Part shown: positions 9,188 through 16,660 of the stretch, piece by piece | Layout: every line of letters starts with the position of its first letter | How positions within the stretch are numbered: the first letter of the stretch is position 1 | Origin: Oscillospiraceae bacterium | Lineage (GTDB): Bacteria; Bacillota; Clostridia; Oscillospirales; Acutalibacteraceae | DNA length: 44,883 nucleotides | Direction of reading: 5' to 3' | Assembly: GCA_015065605.1 (NCBI GenBank) | Contig: SVPZ01000022.1 | Location: forward strand, 1-44,883 | Notes under the pieces: model-generated | The model's input: only the letters and a program-made list of their open reading frames with translations | Database searches by the model: none | Told to the model about the DNA's origin: nothing | Translations under genes and position numbers: made by a program

Positions 9188-11512
9188 TTAATCACCTATA
9201 CCTCTCATAGCAAGAGCCTTGCTTTGAATCTGCAAAAGCTTATAATATGCGCCTTTTAGTCGTACAAGCTCGTCGTGTGTTCCGTGCTCAGTAATCTTTC
9301 CGTCCTCTATTACTATCAATTCGTCGGCATCTCTGAGGGTTGATAGTCGGTGAGCGATAGAAATTGTCGTACGGTTTTTAATAAGCACCGAAAGGGAGGC
9401 CTGAATATTCTTTTCGGTTTCGGTATCAACTGCAGCCGTTGCTTCGTCTAAAATAAGAATTTTTGGATTAGCAAGAATTGCTCTTGCTATTGAAATACGC
9501 TGACGCTCTCCTCCCGACATACTTCTGCCACCTGAACCAACAAGTGTATCATAGCCGTCGGGAAGTTTGCAGATAAAGTCGTGAGCGCCTGCAGATATTG
9601 CCGCTTTAATTACGTCACTTTTGTTTGCTTTTGGATTAGAATAAGCAATATTATCGAAAATTGAACCTTTAAATATATAGGTTTCCTGACTTACAAGCGC
9701 AACGTTTTTCCTTATCTCCGAAAACTTTAAATCACGTAAATTAACACCGTCCAAATAAATGTTACCACTTGTTGGGTCGTAAAGACGTGATATAAGATTA
9801 ACAAGCGTGGTTTTCCCTGCACCCGATTTGCCGACGATTCCCAGCATTTTGCCTGCCTTTACTTCAAGATTAATATCCTTTAATATATCTCGGTTTTCTT
9901 CATAACCAAAAGTCATATTTTCAATTTTTATTTCGCCTTTAACCTCGCCTAAAATAGTGGGATGGGGAGATTCAATTACGTCGGGCTTTGCATCTAAAAT
10001 TTCAAATATTCGCTGTGCGGAGTTCATAGAACCCGACCACCAACGGAATATATAGGAAAAGAAATCGGCAGGACCTGCAAGAAGCGACACGTAACCTGTA
10101 AAGGTAATGAGTGTGCCGTAGGAAAGTTGAGGCTTAAATACCGCTAATACAAACAGAGCGCCAATAGTCCAGGTGAAAAGGGAAGAAAGAGAGTTGGTAA
10201 GCTGATAAAGTATTGTGAATTTAAGGTCAAATCTCATTGCATTAAGCTGTGAAGATGCAATAAAGCCACTGCTTTTATCAAGCCTTCCTGCTTCGCTTGA
10301 CTCTCTTCCAAAGGCTCTTACCACTCTTGCACCGGTAATGTTATCGTTTAGCTTTGCTCTGAAGTTTCGGCTTGTCTGAAACATTTTACTGTTATAGTGC
10401 CATAAAACAGGCGAAAGTTTCATACTGATTATAACGGCAGGAGGAAGCGTAATAATTGCCGTTAATGCAAGTATCCAGTTGGTGCTGAACATAAAATAAC
10501 AAGAAAAGATTATCGTAAATAAATTCGGTATAATAAAGGGAATACCGTCGATAAAAATATCAGAAACACGTGTTGCATCCTGTGTTATTCTCGTCATCAG
10601 TCCGCCTGTCTGCTTGTCGGTAAAAAACGATACCGAAAGTTCACCAATTGCGCCGAATATTCGCTTTTTAAGAGTATTTATAACGTTTGGTACTATTTTT
10701 GCAACGAGTCTGCCTTGTATAATACCGAAAATTTGCTGAATAAGTTTTGCTCCTGCCATAGTCAAGGCAAGTATTAAAAGTAACAATGAAAAATCTTTAA
10801 TATTAAGCAAACTAAAAGGGAAGACGTTATTATTTTTAGCCAAAACGCCGTCATAAAGCAAACTTCCGTTTAATACGGGCCATATTGATGAAAGTAATGC
10901 ACCGAGAATACATAAAACACATATAATGATTAATTCTTTTTTGTAAATTGAAAAGAACGAACCAAGGCGGAAGAAAATTTTACGTTTATCCATACATTTT
11001 GGACATATTTTTCGGTTTCTGTCGGGATAAATTGTACCGCATTTTGGACAAAATTCTTCTCTGACTTCTTCATAAAGCTTATCGTCACCTATTTCCTTAT
11101 TGTCAATAAGCATTTTAAGTATATCTATGAGTTTCATTATTCTGCCTTTAAATTTATTTGTAAAGGCGCAAAGAACCGTTTCGGTATTATTTTCGTTTAT
11201 ACGAAATATTCCGCCTACAACCAAATTATCAACGGCAGGACCGGAAATATCGGCAATTTCATATCTTTTAAAGGAGAAATTGTTGAAATTAAAATCTTCT
11301 TTCTTAGATACAAAGTTTAGGCTTTCTAAAACCGTATTTTCTTTTCCGACAATTAGACAGTCGCTGCTTAAAAGCAAAACGTAATTTCTATAGTTACAGT
11401 CGGTATCCATATCGGCAGTGGCAAAAACCAACGGTTTATCATAAGAAATATTAAGTTCTTTTAACCTATCAACGAGGTTATTCGGCATAAGACTTAATAA
11501 TTGCTTTTCCAT
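9188..11512 (-). CDS. ABC exporter subunit with N-terminal zinc ribbon (DUF1854-associated)
   Basis: A 774-residue half transporter paralogous to the other ABC subunit of this operon. Residues 1-150 are an N-terminal domain, followed by a zinc ribbon with C155, C158, C170, C173 (CPKC and CPKC). Six membrane helices (about 190-480) and an ATPase follow, with Walker A GKSGAGKTT, signature SGGERQR, Walker B ILILDE and H-loop AHRLS, so it appears catalytically complete. Start ATG follows AAGGAGA, and only two bases separate it from the AraC gene's stop codon. Both ABC partners keeping active-site residues points to a symmetrical ATPase pair, unlike the exporter at 16.7-20.2 kb. The substrate is unknown. 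Confidence 0.9.
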   Translation of the reverse strand: MEKQLLSLMPNNLVDRLKELNISYDKPLVFATADMDTDCNYRNYVLLLSSDCLIVGKENTVLESLNFVSKKEDFNFNNFSFKRYEIADISGPAVDNLVVGGIFRINENNTETVLCAFTNKFKGRIMKLIDILKMLIDNKEIGDDKLYEEVREEFCPKCGTIYPDRNRKICPKCMDKRKIFFRLGSFFSIYKKELIIICVLCILGALLSSIWPVLNGSLLYDGVLAKNNNVFPFSLLNIKDFSLLLLILALTMAGAKLIQQIFGIIQGRLVAKIVPNVINTLKKRIFGAIGELSVSFFTDKQTGGLMTRITQDATRVSDIFIDGIPFIIPNLFTIIFSCYFMFSTNWILALTAIITLPPAVIISMKLSPVLWHYNSKMFQTSRNFRAKLNDNITGARVVRAFGRESSEAGRLDKSSGFIASSQLNAMRFDLKFTILYQLTNSLSSLFTWTIGALFVLAVFKPQLSYGTLITFTGYVSLLAGPADFFSYIFRWWSGSMNSAQRIFEILDAKPDVIESPHPTILGEVKGEIKIENMTFGYEENRDILKDINLEVKAGKMLGIVGKSGAGKTTLVNLISRLYDPTSGNIYLDGVNLRDLKFSEIRKNVALVSQETYIFKGSIFDNIAYSNPKANKSDVIKAAISAGAHDFICKLPDGYDTLVGSGGRSMSGGERQRISIARAILANPKILILDEATAAVDTETEKNIQASLSVLIKNRTTISIAHRLSTLRDADELIVIEDGKITEHGTHDELVRLKGAYYKLLQIQSKALAMRGIGD

Positions 11513-11514
11513 TT

Positions 11515-12435
11515 TTATCTCCTTATTTCATTCTTTCTTTTTGCTATTTTTTCTACTCTGTATGCGTTAGGGGTCATTGAGGTTGTTTCTTTAAATTTTT
11601 TTGAAAAATGCTGAACCGTTTTATATCCGCAACGCATTGATATATCCTTAATTGGAACCTCTGTAAATGCAAGTAATTTTTTTGCTACAGAAATTCTATG
11701 AGAAGTAACGTATTCCATAGGGGTGCTGCTTGTATAGGTTTTAAAAAGCTTCGTTAAGGTCGTGTGGTTAATTCCTGTAACCTGAACAAGCATAGGCAGA
11801 GTTATCTGTTCCATATAATGCGCTTCAATATATAAAACGGCATTTTCAAGATATGAATCATAAAAACTCTGTCTGTCAGATGATAAAAAGTTATAACATT
11901 TTAAACCGTAAAGACGCTCCAGCGCTATAATAATTTCTATAAAATAGGACCGACTGCGGCAAGACCAATACCAATCCCTTTGTAGATTTAATTCTTCGGA
12001 AAGTAAATCAAATGATAACTTGATTTTTTCGAAAAAATCTTCAGTAATGGGAACAATGTATTTGTTTTCTAAAAAAGGACGCATTAAAAACATATCGTGA
12101 TTAAGTGCGACGTCCTCATATTTTCCTGATCTCAAAAAATCAAAGGTCATATTCACGTTCAAAAATTCGGGGTGAAAATATATTGTATGGCATTTTGGCT
12201 TTTTTGCAGAAATGATTACGGGGTCTTCTTCTTCATTAAAGCAAATAAAGCAGGGGGCTGTTGCTGAAAAAATATTTCCTTTAATACTGAATTTTATTTG
12301 TCCACTTGCTAAAAACATCAGACAAAAACATTCATCCTTAACATTAATCGCTTTTATACTATCATTATTTATACATTCGCATTTGGCTATTTTACCTTTA
12401 TTAAAGTTTCTTCCCACTGTAAACAGATGCTCCAT
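11515..12435 (-). CDS. AraC family transcriptional regulator
   Basis: A 306-residue regulator. The N-terminal half is a cupin-like sensor (for example CFCLMFLASGQIKFSIKGN near residues 38-56). The C-terminal ~100 residues hold two helix-turn-helix units: LPMLVQVTGINHTTLTKLF (about 222-240) and IKDISMRCGYKTVQHFSKKF (about 268-287), followed by the AraC hallmark MTPNAYR. It is the first gene of the ABC/DUF1854/ABC operon, so it very likely controls that operon in response to a small molecule. An inverted repeat in its own promoter (12464-12480) suggests autoregulation. RBS AGGTGA precedes the ATG. Confidence 0.9.
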   Translation of the reverse strand: MEHLFTVGRNFNKGKIAKCECINNDSIKAINVKDECFCLMFLASGQIKFSIKGNIFSATAPCFICFNEEEDPVIISAKKPKCHTIYFHPEFLNVNMTFDFLRSGKYEDVALNHDMFLMRPFLENKYIVPITEDFFEKIKLSFDLLSEELNLQRDWYWSCRSRSYFIEIIIALERLYGLKCYNFLSSDRQSFYDSYLENAVLYIEAHYMEQITLPMLVQVTGINHTTLTKLFKTYTSSTPMEYVTSHRISVAKKLLAFTEVPIKDISMRCGYKTVQHFSKKFKETTSMTPNAYRVEKIAKRKNEIRR

Positions 12436-12463
12436 AAAATCACCTGTAAAAATATTAGCATAC

Positions 12464-12480
12464 TTTACTCTATAAGTAAA
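12464..12480. promoter_or_regulatory. Inverted repeat in the AraC-operon promoter, candidate operator
   Basis: TTTACT-CTATA-AGTAAA is a perfect 6-5-6 inverted repeat. On the minus strand it lies between a TTGATT -35-like box and a TATGCT -10-like box, about 30 bases before the AraC start. This is where an AraC or other dimeric regulator would bind. Confidence 0.45.
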
Positions 12481-12577
12481 TCAAAATGTTTTATATAATT
12501 TTAAATTTAGTTTATATTTTTTTAAATTTATAAATTAAATGTTTGTAAAACCAAAAGTTCTGGTGATATAAATCTAC

Positions 12578-12606
12578 TTGACAAAATATTAATTTAATAT
12601 TATAAT
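12578..12606 (+). promoter_or_regulatory. Consensus promoter of tRNA-Leu
   Basis: TTGACA (12578-12583), 17-base spacer, TATAAT (12601-12606), 26 bases before the tRNA 5' end. A strong constitutive promoter as expected for a stable RNA. Confidence 0.92.
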
Positions 12607-12632
12607 TACAAACAATGTAAATATGCAAATAC

Positions 12633-12719
12633 GCGGATATGGCGGAACTGGCAGACGCGCTAGATTCAGGTTCTAGTGAGGGCAACTTCATGCAGGTTCG
12701 ATTCCTGTTATCCGCACCA
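12633..12719 (+). tRNA. tRNA-Leu (anticodon CAG)
   Basis: An 87-base class II tRNA with acceptor stem GCGGATA/TATCCGC and an encoded ACCA end. The anticodon stem CTAGA/TCTAG encloses loop TTCAGGT, giving CAG. A long variable arm and the T-loop GGTTCGATTCC are present. It reads CUG leucine codons. Confidence 0.97.
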
Positions 12720-12866
12720 AACGAAAATCCGTTCACGAAAGTGGACGGATTTTTGTTTGTATTATTCACTATTCAATATTCATCATTCATTATTCATTAA
12801 AAAAGAACGGATTTTCGAATGAATAATGAAAAATGAAGTCGCACGGCTAACGAATAATGAATAATT
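12717..12866 (+). repeat. 150-bp tRNA-tail repeat, copy A
   Basis: This stretch, starting at the CCA of tRNA-Leu, is matched without gaps by 42810-42959 after tRNA-Arg (11 differences in 150 by hand alignment). It contains the tRNA terminator hairpin, an AT-rich ATTATTCATT-type tract and a second perfect hairpin (12786-12798 with 12818-12830). The loop of that hairpin holds GAACGGATTTTCG (12805-12817), which is also complementary to the 5' arm of the terminator (12722-12734), so two folds compete. No open frame. It is followed by a promoter and accessory-looking genes. Confidence 0.9.
12720..12760 (+). terminator. Terminator of tRNA-Leu
   Basis: AACGAAAATCCGTTCAC-GAAA-GTGGACGGATTTTTGTTT: a stem of about 17 bp whose 3' arm is itself T-rich. 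Compared with the copy after tRNA-Arg, the stem pair A/T has changed to T/A, a compensatory change. Confidence 0.85.
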
Positions 12867-12895
12867 TTGACTATATTTAGAATTTATGCTATAAT
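12867..12895 (+). promoter_or_regulatory. Promoter of the four-helix-bundle/GNAT genes
   Basis: TTGACT (12867-12872), 17-base spacer, TG-extended TATAAT (12890-12895). It begins exactly where the 150-bp repeat ends. Confidence 0.8.
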
Positions 12896-12915
12896 CCGTT
12901 AAAGGAAGTGATCCA

Positions 12916-13272
12916 ATGAAAGAAAATATCTTAATTGATAAATCAATTGCTTTTGCAGCAAGAATTGTTAAATTGCATGATTTTCTAATAAAAAATAAAA
13001 GAGGATTAACAATTGCGAATCAAGTGATTCGTAGCGGAACAAGTATCGGTGCAAACATAAATGAAGCGAATTACGGTCAAAGTCCAGCTGATTTTATTTC
13101 TAAAATGCATATTGCATTAAAAGAAACTGCCGAAACAGAATATTGGATTAAATTGCTTTATATGTCGGAATATATTGATGACAAAATGAGCAGTTCACTA
13201 CTTGATGATTGTTTAGAAATAAAGCGAATTTTGGTTGCATCCATAAATACTGCAAAGGAGAATAACAAATAA
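12916..13272 (+). CDS. Four-helix bundle protein (23S rRNA intervening-sequence protein family)
   Basis: A 118-residue all-alpha protein. The pattern LIDKSIAFAARIVKLHDFL, then ANQVIRSGTSIGANINEA, ending KLLYMSEYI and EIKRILVASI, is the S23/four-helix bundle family, first found as an ORF inside 23S rRNA intervening sequences and now seen widely, often in variable regions. The biochemical role is unknown; the known fold forms a pentamer. RBS AAGGAAGTGA precedes the ATG. The stop overlaps the start of the acetyltransferase gene, so the two are translated together. Codon use looks more AT-rich than in neighbouring core genes, hinting at acquisition. Confidence 0.88.
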   Translation: MKENILIDKSIAFAARIVKLHDFLIKNKRGLTIANQVIRSGTSIGANINEANYGQSPADFISKMHIALKETAETEYWIKLLYMSEYIDDKMSSSLLDDCLEIKRILVASINTAKENNK

Positions 13273-13766
13273 TGTTTGAGTTCAAATTTGCAGATAAATT
13301 GCAAATAAAACAGTTGCTTCCCGATTTATTTTGTATTTTACATTCGAATATGAGTCTAATTGCACCAACGAACAATTCTTACGAAGATGATTTTGAAATG
13401 TGGAGTTCGTATTTAATTCCAGCTATGAAAAAAGAACAACGACAAATTGTTTTGATGTATGCTGATGATACACTTGCGGGATATTTTCAGTATTATATCA
13501 ATGTTGATATAAATTCGTTAATGATGGAAGAAATACAAATAGCAAAAGAATTTCAAGGAACAGGAATATTTTCTGCTTTCTATAAGTGGTTGGTTGAACA
13601 ACTTCCAAACGATGTCGAGAGCGTTGAAGCTTATGCAAATAAAAAGAATCTAAAATCGCAAAGTATTTTAAAACATTTGGAATTAGTTGAGTTAGGAGAA
13701 AATAAAAACGGCAATTCTTTTTATTACAAAGGAGCATATGTTGATTTATTAAATAAATATAGTTAA
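13272..13766 (+). CDS. GNAT family N-acetyltransferase
   Basis: A 164-residue protein with the acetyl-CoA-binding motif A as MMEEIQIAKEFQGTGIFSAFYKWL (about 76-99; QGTGIF is the pyrophosphate loop). A motif B-like region VEAYANKKNLKSQSILKHLEL follows, the usual GNAT pattern of repeated backbone contacts and a late tyrosine-rich strand (NSFYYKG). It transfers an acetyl group to an amine; the acceptor is unknown. Its ATG shares the A of the upstream TAA, so it is translationally coupled to the four-helix protein. The pairing may be a small accessory module behind the tRNA-tail repeat. Codon use is AT-rich. Confidence 0.82.
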   Translation: MFEFKFADKLQIKQLLPDLFCILHSNMSLIAPTNNSYEDDFEMWSSYLIPAMKKEQRQIVLMYADDTLAGYFQYYINVDINSLMMEEIQIAKEFQGTGIFSAFYKWLVEQLPNDVESVEAYANKKNLKSQSILKHLELVELGENKNGNSFYYKGAYVDLLNKYS

Positions 13767-13828
13767 ATTTTAAAGGAATCCTCAGTTCTCAGGCGCATTT
13801 CATTCGTGCCATTAAGTTCAAAACACCC

Positions 13829-13863
13829 AAAAAATCCCGTTTTTTATAGCGGGATTTTTTTAT
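13829..13863 (+). terminator. Intrinsic terminator after the GNAT gene
   Basis: AAAAAATCCCG and CGGGATTTTTT form a stem around TTTTTTATAG, followed by a long T-run. It closes the four-helix/GNAT unit. Confidence 0.85.
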
Positions 13864-13885
13864 TTTTTTTAAAACGTTAATTTGC

Positions 13886-13914
13886 TTGACAATTCACCAA
13901 ATTTTATGTAATAT
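13886..13914 (+). promoter_or_regulatory. Promoter of the GH130/HAD genes
   Basis: TTGACA (13886-13891), 17-base spacer, TAATAT (13909-13914) preceded by TG. The 80-base leader to the GH130 start has no obvious riboswitch. Confidence 0.82.
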
Positions 13915-13996
13915 TAATACATAATATACTCTAAAGAGAAAGAGTGTTTTATAAAAAAAGTGCTTTGCATAAATTAATTAGCAGGAGGCTGTTATT

Positions 13997-15040
13997 ATGA
14001 TCGAAAAATTTATTAAAGAAGAATACATAATGCACCGCTATGAAAACAATCCTCTTATCACAAAGGAGATGTTTCCAAAAAAGGTAAAATCTGTTTTCAA
14101 CTGTGGACAAGCTATGTATCAGGGTAAATACGTTCTTTTGATTGCTTGTATCTTCGAAGAAAACGGTAAAGAAAAAACCGGAATTCACGCTGCATTCAGT
14201 GAGGATGGAATTAACTTTGAAATTGATAAAGAACCTTTATGTAAATATACCGACTGGGCTCCTAACTCTCCCGGTAATTATGACTGTTGGGTAATCGATC
14301 CCCGTGTTACTCAGATTGGTGATGAATATTATATTATTCGTCCTGCACAGGTTAAATATCCCCTTGGTCGTGATATCGGACCTGCCGCAATTCTTGAGAA
14401 AACCAAGGATTTTAAATCTGTAGAATTTATTGAGTGTATCGGTCTTCCTATCAACCGTGTACCTTGCTTGTTCCCTGAAAAGATTAACGGTCAGTACGTT
14501 CGTCTTGACAGACCTTACGGTATTCCTCGTCTTACCAATATGCCTGAAGCATTTATGTACGACGCTCTTACATACGGTATGTGGATTTCTTACTCTCCCG
14601 ATATGCTTTATTGGGGTCGTCACCGTCCTTTCTTTGTTCCTTGTCAGGACTTTGCAAACTATAAGATAGGACCTACTCCTCCAATTAAGACTAAAGAGGG
14701 TTGGTTGGAAATTTATCATGCAGTTTACTGTGAAAACGGTGAGTTCGTTTATTCCCTCAGCGCAATGCTTATGGATCTTGACGACCCCTCAAAGATACTT
14801 TACGTTCTTGATCGTCCCATTCTCGCTCCCAGCACCGATTATGAACTTTACGGCAGAAGCGGTAACACCTGCTTTGCCTGCGGTGCTCTTGCTGATGAAG
14901 AAAAAGACGAAATCAGAATTTACTACGGTGCTGCTGACGAGAGAATTGCTCTTGCAACAGGTAAGCTTTCCGAACTTCTTGATGAACTCAAAAAGCACCC
15001 CATTACCGACATTGAATGCTATAAAAATCTGAACAAATAA
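13997..15040 (+). CDS. GH130 family beta-mannoside phosphorylase
   Basis: A 347-residue five-bladed propeller enzyme that breaks beta-mannosidic bonds with phosphate, giving alpha-mannose 1-phosphate. Family signatures are RYENNPLI (14-21), FNCGQA (34-39), the general-acid aspartate in WVIDPRVT (D101), the sequence GPTPPIKTKEGWLEIYHAV and the C-terminal YYGAADERIALA. No signal peptide, so it acts on imported oligosaccharides. The start chosen has AGGAGG at 8-base spacing; M12 is a possible alternative. It is followed by a HAD phosphatase, which could act on the sugar phosphate product. The subfamily and exact substrate (mannobiose, mannosyl-glucose or longer mannosides) cannot be told by eye. 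Confidence 0.88.
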   Translation: MIEKFIKEEYIMHRYENNPLITKEMFPKKVKSVFNCGQAMYQGKYVLLIACIFEENGKEKTGIHAAFSEDGINFEIDKEPLCKYTDWAPNSPGNYDCWVIDPRVTQIGDEYYIIRPAQVKYPLGRDIGPAAILEKTKDFKSVEFIECIGLPINRVPCLFPEKINGQYVRLDRPYGIPRLTNMPEAFMYDALTYGMWISYSPDMLYWGRHRPFFVPCQDFANYKIGPTPPIKTKEGWLEIYHAVYCENGEFVYSLSAMLMDLDDPSKILYVLDRPILAPSTDYELYGRSGNTCFACGALADEEKDEIRIYYGAADERIALATGKLSELLDELKKHPITDIECYKNLNK

Positions 15041-15044
15041 TTTT

Positions 15045-15094
15045 AAACCGTGCTTTGAAGCGATATGATAAAACCAACCTTCACGGCACGGTTT
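15045..15094 (+). promoter_or_regulatory. Long-loop hairpin between GH130 and HAD genes
   Basis: AAACCGTGC (15045-15053) is perfectly complementary to GCACGGTTT (15086-15094) with a 32-base loop, and is followed by only a short T-run. It lies between the GH130 stop and the HAD start, where it could reduce read-through or protect the GH130 message. Confidence 0.4.
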
Positions 15095-15132
15095 TACTAA
15101 GCGATTTAATAAAAGTTTATAAGGTGACCACA

Positions 15133-16098
15133 ATGATAGTAAATACTTCTTATGCAACAGATACGGACATCGTTAATGCGATAAAAGACAGAAAAATCGT
15201 ATGCGCTTTTCACGATATCGACGGTACACATTCTCTTATTCGTAATTGGCCTCCCGTAATGAGCAGAGTGCTTTACGATACTGCTATGAACGGTATTCCC
15301 GATAATCTTACCAGTGAAGATAATATTAACCGTTTGGTTGAACTTTGCGATACTGAGCCTCTTGAGGAAACAGATAGATTTTGTATTGAGAGCGCAGGAC
15401 TTTCTGCTCTTACTCAAATGGAATGGGCAATTCGTCGTAATCAAGAGTGCATAAACGGTAAATATAACAGTGAAGTTAATTCGAAAATTATAGAACTTAT
15501 ATGGGCGGGTAAAGAAAAATTCGATGATTTTGATGAACCTAAGGAATACATAGAATATCTTGCCGACGTAACGCCTAAGTTGTTTTGGGTTTACGAACAG
15601 GTTCTAAATCGTTTCTGCAGAGATAAAAATCTTGCAAAAGCAAAGGAAAATCCAAATGAATTTTTAATTCCAGGCTCAAAAGAGTTTATGAATTACTTAT
15701 ATCAAAACGGTGTAAAGAATTTTTTTGTTACCGGTGCAGTTGTGGATAAATCTCAGCAACCGCCTATGGGTATGTATGAAGAGGTACTTGGTTTAGGCTT
15801 TGATATTGGTGAAAATAAAGTGGTCGAAGATATATTTGGCTCCACTTGGGAAGAGAAGATACCCAAAGACGAAGTTATGATTCGCTTGGTTGAAAAACTC
15901 AACATCAGCGGTGAAAACGTACTTGTTATAGGGGATGGACGAAGTGAAATTTCTGCAGGTGTTAAGCTTGGCGCAGTAACTGTTAGTATTCTGCCCAAAT
16001 CTGCAAAAAGACAACGTGAACTTCACAAAGAACTTGGTACAAATATGATAATCGAGAATTATAAGTCAGAAGATTTATTGAAAATATTTAGTAAGTGA
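15133..16098 (+). CDS. HAD superfamily phosphatase
   Basis: A 321-residue protein. HAD motif I is FHDIDGT (D28 the nucleophile, D30 the acid/base), motif II is FFVTGA, and motif IV is VLVIGDGRSEISAG. A helical cap of ~170 residues sits between motifs I and II, larger than in ordinary small HAD phosphatases. I place the start at ATG 15133, which follows AAGGTGA; an in-frame ATG at 15055 would run through the intergenic hairpin. Adjacent and same-strand to the GH130 gene, it may dephosphorylate a sugar phosphate such as mannose 1-phosphate; that is inference from context. A terminator follows at once. Confidence 0.82.
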   Translation: MIVNTSYATDTDIVNAIKDRKIVCAFHDIDGTHSLIRNWPPVMSRVLYDTAMNGIPDNLTSEDNINRLVELCDTEPLEETDRFCIESAGLSALTQMEWAIRRNQECINGKYNSEVNSKIIELIWAGKEKFDDFDEPKEYIEYLADVTPKLFWVYEQVLNRFCRDKNLAKAKENPNEFLIPGSKEFMNYLYQNGVKNFFVTGAVVDKSQQPPMGMYEEVLGLGFDIGENKVVEDIFGSTWEEKIPKDEVMIRLVEKLNISGENVLVIGDGRSEISAGVKLGAVTVSILPKSAKRQRELHKELGTNMIIENYKSEDLLKIFSK

Positions 16099-16112
16099 TT
16101 TTTACGAAAAAG

Positions 16113-16147
16113 AATAAAGCGCTTGTTTTTACAGGCGCTTTATTTTA
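16113..16147 (+). terminator. Intrinsic terminator after the HAD gene
   Basis: AATAAAGCGC pairs with GCGCTTTATT around TTGTTTTTACAG, followed by TTATTG. It separates the GH130/HAD unit from the MarR operon. Confidence 0.85.
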
Positions 16148-16153
16148 TTGTTA

Positions 16154-16182
16154 TTGACAAGCAACCTGACAAAGAGTATAAT
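16154..16182 (+). promoter_or_regulatory. Consensus promoter of the MarR/ABC operon
   Basis: TTGACA (16154-16159), exact 17-base spacer, TATAAT (16177-16182). The palindromic operator begins two bases downstream. Confidence 0.92.
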
Positions 16183-16183
16183 T

Positions 16184-16199
16184 AGTTGCGTGTGCAACT
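16184..16199. promoter_or_regulatory. Palindromic MarR-type operator
   Basis: AGTTGC-GTGT-GCAACT is a perfect 6-4-6 palindrome covering the expected transcription start. Its size and position fit binding of a MarR dimer that represses its own operon. Confidence 0.75.
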
Positions 16200-16221
16200 T
16201 ATTTTTGATATAGGTGATTAT

Positions 16222-16659
16222 ATGATATTTATAATGAAAAAGATTAATACCATAAGCCGTTGCGCTGTCCTTTACCGTAACGATAAACTGAATGATAAAA
16301 CTCTGACGCCGCTTTATCATAGCTACGTTTTTATAATTACGAAAAATCCCGGTATTACTCAGGATGAACTTGCGAGTGAACTTTGTATAAATAAAAGCAA
16401 CGTAACAAGAGGACTTAATAATCTTGAAGAAATGGGTTTTGTTAAAAGAATGGTTGACGAAAACGATAAACGTGTATTAAGGGTTTATCCGACAGAAAAG
16501 ATGATAGATGCTTTCCCAAAAATAAGAAAAGTATTAAAGGATTGGAATAGATATCTTACCGACGATATAAATGAAGAGGAAATTGAAATTTTTCAGTCGG
16601 TGCTGGAAAGGATTACAAACAGAGCAAAGGATTATATAAACGGTAGGGAAGAGGTGTAA
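16222..16659 (+). CDS. MarR family transcriptional regulator
   Basis: A 145-residue winged-helix repressor. The DNA-recognition helix region reads ITQDELASELCINKSNVTRG, then the wing GFVKRMVDENDKRVLRVYPT (a DxDKR wing typical of MarR). Flanking helices make the dimer interface. An open frame reaches back to 16186, but that would start within the operator at the transcription start, so I choose ATG 16222 with AGGTGA upstream (16234 is another possible ATG). One base separates its stop from the ABC gene it probably represses. The ligand that lifts repression is likely a substrate of the exporter. Confidence 0.88.
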   Translation: MIFIMKKINTISRCAVLYRNDKLNDKTLTPLYHSYVFIITKNPGITQDELASELCINKSNVTRGLNNLEEMGFVKRMVDENDKRVLRVYPTEKMIDAFPKIRKVLKDWNRYLTDDINEEEIEIFQSVLERITNRAKDYINGREEV

Positions 16660-16660
16660 A

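Noticed and set aside
12512-12769. Leftward open frame covering tRNA-Leu
   Set aside because: It overlaps a clear tRNA with consensus promoter and terminator.
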